Shown here: positions 1-5,583 of the stretch, one piece after another
Position numbering within the stretch: position 1 is the first letter of the stretch
Layout of the letters: every line of letters starts with the position of its first letter
NCBI GenBank assembly: GCA_007376745.1
Contig: VMGU01000033.1
Location: forward strand, 1-5,653
Source: Parcubacteria group bacterium Athens0714_26
GTDB taxonomy: Bacteria; Patescibacteriota; Minisyncoccia; UBA6257; 02-FULL-45-10c
Direction of reading: 5' to 3'
Length of the DNA: 5,653 nt
Made by a program: the position numbers and the translations under genes
Notes under the pieces: generated by a model
Told to the model about the DNA's origin: nothing
What the model saw: only the letters and a program-made list of their open reading frames with translations
The model's database searches: none

Positions 1-140
1 GCAATATTTTTTATCACGAACACGGAAAACAACGGGTCTATAAACCCCCATCCCGCCCACAGCAATAAATCGCCGATAATAAAATATTTTACGACCCTGT
101 TAATCTTAGGAAGAAAAATTGACTTAAATTTGCCCGGCAT
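1..140 (-). CDS. Probable MFS transporter, N-terminal fragment (runs off left edge)
   Basis: This reading frame starts at ATG 140-138 and stays open to the window edge, giving 46 codons with no stop. The start lies inside the last codons of the Clp-like ATPase gene, in another frame, with a 17-base overlap. The translation has a short basic lead (MPGKFKSIFLPKINR) followed by a hydrophobic stretch, VVKYFIIGDLLLWAGWGF, then IDPLFSVFVIKNI. This resembles the first transmembrane helix and following loop of major facilitator superfamily proteins, where a helix-breaking glycine pair and a polar/proline segment precede the second helix. If so, it is an inner-membrane secondary transporter whose substrate cannot be inferred. 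No Shine-Dalgarno sequence precedes the ATG, so translation may be coupled to the upstream gene. The family call rests on only 46 residues; another polytopic membrane protein is possible. Confidence 0.7.
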   Translation of the reverse strand, partial: MPGKFKSIFLPKINRVVKYFIIGDLLLWAGWGFIDPLFSVFVIKNI

Positions 141-2661
141 TGAAAACTAAATTATTATTTTCTATTTCCACTGAAATTTTTGAACCTTTTACGATTTCGT
201 TTTTCAATATTTTTTCCGCCAAAACGCTTCTTATCTTTTCCGAAATCACGCCGCGCAGGGGCCTCGCTCCGAAAACCGGGTCATAACCGAGTCTGGCTAT
301 TTCTTTTATGGCTTCATCGGAAAAAACAAGCTCTACTTGCTGGCTTTGTTTAACCTCCTCCGATAAATCTTTAAGTAAAATACCGGTTACCGAAATAATA
401 TCGTCAGGCGACAAGCTTTTAAAAACAATAATGTTTGAAAAACGGTTGATGAGTTCCGGGCGGAAATACTCGGTTAATTTTTTCTTAAGATTATCGCTGA
501 TTTCCGCCATGGCTTTGCCGTTTTCAATTTCTGTTTTGATAAAATCCGAATGGGCGTTGCTGGTTGCGATAATAATGGTATTTTGAAAATCGGCGATGCG
601 CCCAAAATTATCCGTAAGCCTCCCGTCATCAAAAACCTGTAAAAATAAATTCAGTATGTCTGGATGCGCTTTTTCAAATTCATCCAACAAAACCAAGCTG
701 TACGGCTTTGCCAAAACGGCGTCAGTCAGACTTCCTGTCATCGTGCCGTCCGGCGAACCGATAAACCTGAAAACACTCTGTTTATCCTGATATTCCGACA
801 TATCAAAACGAATCATCGCGTCCTTAGAGCCGAATTGGATATTCGCGATTATTTTTGAAAGCTCGGTTTTACCCACGCCCGTAGGCCCCACGAAAAGAAA
901 CGCCGCGATTGGCCCGCCCTTCCTGGCCAAACCGCTTCTATACTCGCGCAACGAACGGGACACGGCGCTTACCGCCTCTTCCTGGTCAATAAGCCGCTCG
1001 TGGATTATGCTTTCTAAATTTAATAATTTCTGCGCCTCATCGGCTTTCGCCTGTTTCAAAGGAATATCAACGCGCCTTTGGGCGATATTTATGACATCGT
1101 CAGAGGTTAAAACTTTTACTTTTCTGTCCCGCGCATTAGAAATAACTTCCTTTAATAATTCTCTGGCACTGGAAGGCAATAATTTATCCCTGAAATATTT
1201 GGAGGCTAAAGCCACCGCCTGCTTAACGGCTCCGAAAGTTATCATTATCCTGAATTGCCTTTCTAGAATAATACTTTCGTAAACCAAAATCCTGGTTGCG
1301 TCCGCTGACGAAATTTCTTCCACCCTGATTACCTCAAAAGCCTCGGCAAAATCGCTTTGCGGCTCAATAGTTTGTTTATATTCCCTGGGATAAGTCGTGC
1401 CTATCAAAGAAAAAACACTTGAATTAATGGTCGGTAAAAAAGTATCCAAAGCATTAAAGCTTCCCCTGGCGGATGTTTTTAATAAATTATGTATATCGGG
1501 TATGTATAAAACTATATTACCCGCCTGGATAATTTCTTCTATGATTTTCTTAAGCCTGGCCTGAAACTCGCTTTGGTCGGCGCCGGCAACAACATTACTA
1601 AGCCGCAGTTTTACGAGGCGTTTATCAAAAAGCTCCGGCGGCACTTCATCTTTAGCTATTCTAAAAGCTAAATGCTCCACTATTGTATCTTTACCCGATC
1701 CCGGCTCGCCGTTTAGCAGCACATTCGGTCTGCCCTGGCGCGACAAAACATCGATCATCCGGTCATATTCATTTCTATGACCAATCAAAAAACCAATACT
1801 CTCCTCCCGCGCGTAGTCGGTCAGATCTTCGCTGTATTTATCAAGAGTCGGTGTAGGCCTAGCGCTCCACGCCCTGTTCATGATCCGATGCCTATTTTTA
1901 TAAGGATTACGGGCAAAGCCGCCTAAATTGGACGGTAAAAATTTGCTTAAGACAAAACCATGGTTAAAACGGCTGAAAATAAGCGCATTTTCCAAATCAC
2001 CCTGCTCGATATTAAAAAATTGGAAAACTTTTAATATGCCCGGGTCATCACAATAACTCAACGCGGTAAAAATATTTGAAGGGTCAATAAAGCCATTATG
2101 TAAATTAAAAGCTTCCTCTAAAGATATGCTGATAATCTTTTGAACTTCGGCCAGCAAATATTTTTTTCTATCTTCTTTACTGCCGGAATTATTATTATTT
2201 TTTAAACTCTTACCCAGCACATCATCAACTTTATTTAAAAATTCAACAGAGTTAATTCCCATCCTGATAAGGCCGGTCTTAATACCCCTCCCGTTAATAA
2301 GGCGTTTCAGTAAAAAAAGGCAAAAGCTGCCGCCTAAAACCGACGCCCGCTCAAAAGAATATTCCACGGCCATAAAAGCGGGAGGTGATAAATATTTTGC
2401 CAAATTGACATCGCCCCTTAACTTTTTCTGCTGGAGCGACCTTTCGCCTTTATTTAAATTTATCAGCCGTTCCGACAAAAAAAGTAAAAGTAAAACGCCC
2501 GACCAGAAAATCCACTTAATATCGGCTAAAAGAAAAATGGCGCACGCGGCGATTAAAATAGCGTAAACAAAATAAGAAACAAATCTGACTAAAAATCTTC
2601 CGCCCGGACTCATCATAAGCCGAGGGTCGCTGAAATATAAATTTATGCCTTCCCTGATCAT
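124..2661 (-). CDS. Membrane-anchored ClpC/ClpB-like AAA+ ATPase with degenerate first ATPase domain
   Basis: This 845-residue Clp/Hsp100-type protein has two AAA+ domains. Residues about 26-64 form two hydrophobic helices, so the N-terminus is probably anchored in the membrane with the rest in the cytoplasm. Residues about 88-228 resemble a double Clp_N repeat. The linker RPTPTLDKYSEDLTDYARE leads into the first ATPase domain (about 285-535). Its Walker A is GEPGSGKD (K324), but Walker B reads LYIPDIH instead of LFIDEIH, and the usual RR finger pair is E440-A441. The second domain (about 550-845) has Walker A GPTGVGKTE, Walker B LVLLDEFEKAH, sensor 1 ATSN, arginine finger PELINRF (R740) and sensor 2 GARPLR (R800), so it should bind and hydrolyse ATP. 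Aromatic pore loops, a middle domain and a ClpP-docking loop are not visible. The ATG overlaps the upstream stop codon as ATGA. A remodelling role at the membrane is inference; substrate and partners are unknown. Confidence 0.93.
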   Translation of the reverse strand: MIREGINLYFSDPRLMMSPGGRFLVRFVSYFVYAILIAACAIFLLADIKWIFWSGVLLLLFLSERLINLNKGERSLQQKKLRGDVNLAKYLSPPAFMAVEYSFERASVLGGSFCLFLLKRLINGRGIKTGLIRMGINSVEFLNKVDDVLGKSLKNNNNSGSKEDRKKYLLAEVQKIISISLEEAFNLHNGFIDPSNIFTALSYCDDPGILKVFQFFNIEQGDLENALIFSRFNHGFVLSKFLPSNLGGFARNPYKNRHRIMNRAWSARPTPTLDKYSEDLTDYAREESIGFLIGHRNEYDRMIDVLSRQGRPNVLLNGEPGSGKDTIVEHLAFRIAKDEVPPELFDKRLVKLRLSNVVAGADQSEFQARLKKIIEEIIQAGNIVLYIPDIHNLLKTSARGSFNALDTFLPTINSSVFSLIGTTYPREYKQTIEPQSDFAEAFEVIRVEEISSADATRILVYESIILERQFRIMITFGAVKQAVALASKYFRDKLLPSSARELLKEVISNARDRKVKVLTSDDVINIAQRRVDIPLKQAKADEAQKLLNLESIIHERLIDQEEAVSAVSRSLREYRSGLARKGGPIAAFLFVGPTGVGKTELSKIIANIQFGSKDAMIRFDMSEYQDKQSVFRFIGSPDGTMTGSLTDAVLAKPYSLVLLDEFEKAHPDILNLFLQVFDDGRLTDNFGRIADFQNTIIIATSNAHSDFIKTEIENGKAMAEISDNLKKKLTEYFRPELINRFSNIIVFKSLSPDDIISVTGILLKDLSEEVKQSQQVELVFSDEAIKEIARLGYDPVFGARPLRGVISEKIRSVLAEKILKNEIVKGSKISVEIENNNLVFNAGQI

Positions 2662-3005
2662 AAATTATTAATAATTTTATAAACTACAAAAATCGGCACT
2701 GCCGACCAGGCCAAAAACACGACTGCCACCGCCAAAATAAAAATTGCGTAAAAAATTAAAGCCATAAAAATCCTGACTGTCCGGAATATGATGCCCAAAA
2801 TCCGCCCGATAAATGAATAATCTTGGTAAATCGGCTCTGTCCATTTTTTGACATTAATCTTAAAAGCAAAAAACCGGTCAAATCGTTCAAGTAAGCCATA
2901 AGTCCAGTCCATAAAATTTAAAAGGCCGTCTACATACCAATGCCTTGTAAAATCTATAATCCGATGCAGAAAACGACTAAATAAATAAACAACCGATACG
3001 TTCAT
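2658..3005 (-). CDS. Small membrane protein of unknown function, coupled to the Clp-like ATPase gene
   Basis: This 115-residue protein belongs to no family I can name. Residues 1-65 are rich in aromatic and basic residues (for example RHWYVDGLLNFMDWTYGLLE) and look amphipathic. They are followed by the motif YQDYSFIGRILGIIFRTVR at about 60-78. Residues about 79-110 are a continuous hydrophobic stretch (starting IFMALIFYAIFILAV), long enough for one long transmembrane helix or a tight hairpin. There is no signal peptidase site or enzyme motif. Its TGA stop overlaps the ATG of the membrane-anchored ATPase gene by 4 bases, so the two are probably translated together. Both products are membrane proteins, which suggests a shared membrane complex. 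The ATG at 3005-3003 is the only clear start and has no Shine-Dalgarno sequence. Coding status is supported by the overlap and the protein-like composition; function is unknown. Confidence 0.82.
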   Translation of the reverse strand: MNVSVVYLFSRFLHRIIDFTRHWYVDGLLNFMDWTYGLLERFDRFFAFKINVKKWTEPIYQDYSFIGRILGIIFRTVRIFMALIFYAIFILAVAVVFLAWSAVPIFVVYKIINNL

Positions 3006-3013
3006 ATCTTTAT

Positions 3014-3019
3014 ATTATA
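3014..3019 (-). promoter_or_regulatory. Second TATAAT hexamer, 8 bases before the membrane protein start
   Basis: A second perfect TATAAT (3019-3014, minus strand) lies 8 bases before ATG 3005. If it is used as a -10 box, the transcript would start at or within a base or two of the ATG and be nearly leaderless. That would fit the absence of a Shine-Dalgarno sequence. No convincing -35 hexamer sits 16-18 bases upstream. Confidence 0.25.
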
Positions 3020-3034
3020 AGACAAAAAAAGCCG

Positions 3035-3063
3035 ATTATACTAATTGCCGTCTGTTAAAACAA
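3035..3063 (-). promoter_or_regulatory. Candidate promoter for the membrane protein-ATPase operon
   Basis: Read on the minus strand, TTGTTT (3063-3058) is followed after 17 bases by a perfect TATAAT (3040-3035). This would start a transcript near position 3028, about 23 bases before the ATG at 3005. The -35 hexamer matches the sigma-70 consensus at only three of six positions and overlaps the last codons of the nuclease gene. In DNA this AT-rich a TATAAT can arise by chance. Confidence 0.3.
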
Positions 3064-5571
3064 CGAACTTTGTTTCGCGATATTCTTCTTCTCCTCGTCG
3101 GAAAAAATCTTTATTATGCCGTATTCGCCGTCAAAACCGGGCTCAATAGTCAGCTTGCCGTTACGCATCCTTTCCACGCCCTCGGCGATTTCCGCGGAAG
3201 ACGCCAAAGCTATTTCCTTAACAGGCGCGTTTAATAAAACATTAAACTCCGATTTAAAAGCTTTTATTAATTTTTCGTATTCTTTCATCACCGATTTGGC
3301 GGCCTTGCCCACGTCCAGCGCTTCGCCGATGATAGAATCTAAAGTCACCAGATTTTTATAAGGGACTCTTCTGGGGTCGGTGTAATTTTCCGGCCTGTCC
3401 GCCAGCGCGTCCACCCTGTTTACCACGCCTACGGTAAGCGGCTTGCCGCAAACCGGACAAATGCCTTTGTGTTTTTTTGTTTCCTCCGGCGGATAAACAA
3501 TATTGCATACTCTATGGCCGTCAAAATGATATTTTCCTTCTTCGGGAAAAAACTCTATCGTATATAAAAATTTCTTCGGGTCGCGTGATTTAATAGCATC
3601 CATTATCGCTTTATAAGAAAGCTCCGTGTCAAAAACATTGGCTTCCCGCCCTATTCTTTGTAAGCTGTGCGAATCGGAATTTGATATCAAAGAAATATTG
3701 TCCAATTTTGAAAGCCGCCAATTCATCGGCGGGTCGGACGAAAGCCCTGTTTTAATCGCGAAAATATTTTTAGCGTAAGCGCCAAAACATTCCTCCAGCG
3801 AATCAAACCCCGACATTGAGCCGAACACACTGAACCAAGGAGTCCAACAATTATGTACAGTGGCAAATTCACAAGTATAAGAATTATCTTCCTCAATTTC
3901 CAGATTATAAACTTCACCCTTATAATTTTCAGTCTGAATATTATAAATTGGTAAATACACATATTCATTATCTATCCAACCATATTTATTTCCAGTAATA
4001 GACTTAAATCTAGAAAATTCTTCTGTTTTCAAAAGCTCAAATTTATCCTCAAAAACCGTTAATCTACTTATAGAATAAAGATCATATTTAGCCTTTATGG
4101 TTCTATTTTCAAAAACATGTTTTGAATTATTATGATCCTCTTTGCTATAAACTTGAATAGAGGGAACGATACCCAACCGTAGCAAAATCATTTTCATTTG
4201 ATTCAGAAGCATCCGAGAAACGGTATAGCCCGCATCCCCTCTCCACCAGCAACGGAAAATTTCTACCTGCAAATCATGAGACAACCCCAATGCCCACACT
4301 GGCAAAGCTTTAGTGCTAGCATTTTGTATATCTTTGGAATAATAAAATAGATTCCGAAACGCTTCATATAAAATCTTTGAATAAAAAAGAATTTCTACGC
4401 CGCCAGATTTATTTATTTTCAATTTTGGCTCTTTATCAAAACCAAAAACCTCCTTCATTAATACGATAACCTCATTAACGTAATGCGTTTCTTTCGCGCT
4501 AAAAGCAAACCCGATTAAATCTCGGCCATTAGTATAACCCTCCGATAAATAATAGCCGACCAATTTACAGAAATTTTTATCAACCGGTATAAATTGCTTG
4601 ATAGCTGTTATTTTAGAACCAACTGGAATTATAAAACCACTTCTTAATTCGGTTTCTAATCCCGATCGATTAAGAATTTCTTTTAAGTCAACTACCTTGT
4701 AATTGGTAAATACTTCTTTAAAACGAGGGTAAATCAATACATCGCCCTTCTCTAACTGATTCGCCATAATCCATTGAGGCTTATAAGATTTAAAATGCTT
4801 ACGCTTACAATCTCGTAAATCAATATGCGATGGCTTGCAAATACCGCTACTCCGATGACAATTTTTATGAGTCTTAATGGCATAAAAAGGATGCTCGGCG
4901 GTAGTCGTTAATCCCAGCGAAAGATAGCGCGGCTTAATATGATAAACTTTACCGTTATAAGGACGTTTAAAAATTTCATTTACTTTTCTCCATCTATTCT
5001 TATGAGTAATCACAAAATCCCCTTTTGTAATATCTTGAATTGGCTTTAATAAATTATCTTTAGTGTGAACAAGTGTACCCGACAATAAGCAATGCGCCGG
5101 CACGATAACCGCCTCCGGATTAATGTTAAAAACAATCTTAGCCAGTTCCTCGCAGTCCAGCCCCAGTATGGGTCTGCCGTCCGACTTCAGATTGCCTATC
5201 CAGCCAAGCTGGGTATTGATTTTTTCCGCGGTCAAAAAATCCGGCGCGAAAATTATATTATGGACTCTTCTGGTTTTACCCCCTTTTGAATAAATGCTGG
5301 AAATCTCAACGCTTAGTAAAAAACGCGTGTCCGCAAAAGTACCTTTTATATTTTTCAGCTTAAACTGCGGCTTCAATATAAAAAGCCCCTGCTCGGCCGG
5401 CTCCAATTTTTCTTTCAAATCCTTAAACCACGCCGGATGGGTAAAATCGCCCGTACCCATGACCAAAATCCCCTTGTCATCCGCCCACCTATCCAGCTCC
5501 TCCGGCACCATACTCTGCGACACAGACCGTGAATACTTAGAATGAATATGCAAGTCAGCGATGAATTTCAT
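3055..5571 (-). CDS. Endonuclease Q-family PHP nuclease precursor, interrupted by an intein
   Basis: The 838-residue precursor consists of an N-extein (1-160), an intein (161-574) and a C-extein (575-838). Joined exteins give 424 residues, close to the usual size of endonuclease Q. That family nicks DNA 5' of deaminated bases (uracil, hypoxanthine, xanthine) and abasic sites. The PHP metal-binding residues are visible: H8 and H10 (DLHIH), D42 and H45 (GDFTH), E89, H104, H160 (VPAH), and D633/H635 (NSDSH). The C-extein carries a probable zinc site (C689, C705 and C708 in CPVCGKPLTVGV, plus a nearby His or Cys), then RVDALADRPENY and PGFDGEYGII, both typical of the family as I recall it. The last five residues, QSSLF, resemble a bacterial sliding-clamp-binding motif. 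The ATG was chosen because DLHIH follows directly, as expected for the PHP N-terminus. Relatives are sometimes labelled UvrD helicase, but no helicase motif is present. Activity before splicing is unlikely. Confidence 0.9.
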   Translation of the reverse strand: MKFIADLHIHSKYSRSVSQSMVPEELDRWADDKGILVMGTGDFTHPAWFKDLKEKLEPAEQGLFILKPQFKLKNIKGTFADTRFLLSVEISSIYSKGGKTRRVHNIIFAPDFLTAEKINTQLGWIGNLKSDGRPILGLDCEELAKIVFNINPEAVIVPAHCLLSGTLVHTKDNLLKPIQDITKGDFVITHKNRWRKVNEIFKRPYNGKVYHIKPRYLSLGLTTTAEHPFYAIKTHKNCHRSSGICKPSHIDLRDCKRKHFKSYKPQWIMANQLEKGDVLIYPRFKEVFTNYKVVDLKEILNRSGLETELRSGFIIPVGSKITAIKQFIPVDKNFCKLVGYYLSEGYTNGRDLIGFAFSAKETHYVNEVIVLMKEVFGFDKEPKLKINKSGGVEILFYSKILYEAFRNLFYYSKDIQNASTKALPVWALGLSHDLQVEIFRCWWRGDAGYTVSRMLLNQMKMILLRLGIVPSIQVYSKEDHNNSKHVFENRTIKAKYDLYSISRLTVFEDKFELLKTEEFSRFKSITGNKYGWIDNEYVYLPIYNIQTENYKGEVYNLEIEEDNSYTCEFATVHNCWTPWFSVFGSMSGFDSLEECFGAYAKNIFAIKTGLSSDPPMNWRLSKLDNISLISNSDSHSLQRIGREANVFDTELSYKAIMDAIKSRDPKKFLYTIEFFPEEGKYHFDGHRVCNIVYPPEETKKHKGICPVCGKPLTVGVVNRVDALADRPENYTDPRRVPYKNLVTLDSIIGEALDVGKAAKSVMKEYEKLIKAFKSEFNVLLNAPVKEIALASSAEIAEGVERMRNGKLTIEPGFDGEYGIIKIFSDEEKKNIAKQSSLF
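3058..3072 (-). other. C-terminal clamp-binding-like motif QSSLF of the nuclease
   Basis: The last five codons of the nuclease gene encode QSSLF (residues 834-838). This resembles the bacterial beta-clamp-binding pentapeptide, consensus QL(S/D)LF, with Ser in place of Leu at the second position. It sits at the free C-terminus, after a charged helix-like segment (SDEEKKNIAK), where such motifs are usually found. Archaeal endonuclease Q is reported to interact with the clamp PCNA, so the function would be analogous. It is a short motif, so chance is possible. Confidence 0.5.
3850..5091 (-). mobile_element. Intein with LAGLIDADG homing endonuclease, in the endonuclease Q-like gene
   Basis: This in-frame 414-residue insertion (precursor residues 161-574) has all the standard splicing blocks. 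Block A begins at Cys161 (CLLSGTLVHT). Block B is GLTTTAEHPFYA, with the TxxH pair T224/H227. Block F is VYNLEIEEDNSY. Block G ends VHN at Asn574, and the first C-extein residue is Cys575. Between them lies a two-motif LAGLIDADG endonuclease: block C LVGYYLSEG (acidic E344), block D KALPVWALGL, and block E FRCWWRGDAG (acidic D446). The motifs are about 100 residues apart, as usual. All key residues are present, so both splicing and DNA cleavage look intact. The insertion falls between metal ligand H160 and C575, a conserved active-site position that favours homing into intein-less alleles. Parts of it are much more AT-rich than the flanking extein DNA, which suggests horizontal arrival. Confidence 0.95.
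4228..4563 (-). other. LAGLIDADG homing endonuclease core within the intein
   Basis: This span runs from block C (precursor residues 337-345) to the end of block E (residue 448). Each motif ends in an acidic residue, E344 and D446, at the position that binds the catalytic metal in LAGLIDADG enzymes. The predicted target is the uninterrupted gene across the codons for VPAH and CWTPWF. This is a domain of the intein, not a separate gene: no start codon or ribosome-binding site precedes it. Confidence 0.85.
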
Positions 5572-5577
5572 ATTCTT

Positions 5578-5583
5578 ATTCTA
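5578..5583 (-). promoter_or_regulatory. Candidate -10 box just before the nuclease start
   Basis: TAGAAT (5583-5578, minus strand) matches the -10 consensus at five of six positions and lies 6 bases before the ATG at 5571. Transcription from it would begin at about the A of the start codon. The bases at -35 spacing (GTGAAA) do not resemble TTGACA. No Shine-Dalgarno sequence is visible here. Confidence 0.22.

Noticed and set aside
308..1282. Several plus-strand open frames of 64-92 codons opposite the ATPase gene
   Set aside because: They lie antisense to a gene with unmistakable AAA+ motifs, and their translations show no recognisable domain.
3006..3075. Possible intrinsic terminator after the nuclease gene (T7 run at 3030-3024; inverted repeat with arms 3058-3063 and 3070-3075)
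   Set aside because: The inverted repeat is only 6 AT-rich base pairs, lies within the coding end, and is not next to the T run. No GC-rich stem precedes the T run.
3723..3968. 81-codon open frame on the minus strand across the C-terminal intein junction
   Set aside because: It overlaps the intein and C-extein in another frame, where the main frame has clear conserved motifs, so it is a shadow frame.
3850..5091. A separate gene or disruptive insertion making the nuclease a pseudogene
   Set aside because: The insertion is in frame at both ends, has no internal stop, and carries a full set of intein splicing motifs.
3116..5545. Plus-strand open frames of 65-83 codons opposite the nuclease gene
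   Set aside because: They lie antisense to the extein coding sequence with no start signals or protein-like features.
3055..5571. UvrD-type helicase identity for the nuclease gene
   Set aside because: There is no Walker A or other helicase motif in the exteins; PHP metal ligands and endonuclease Q C-terminal motifs explain the sequence.
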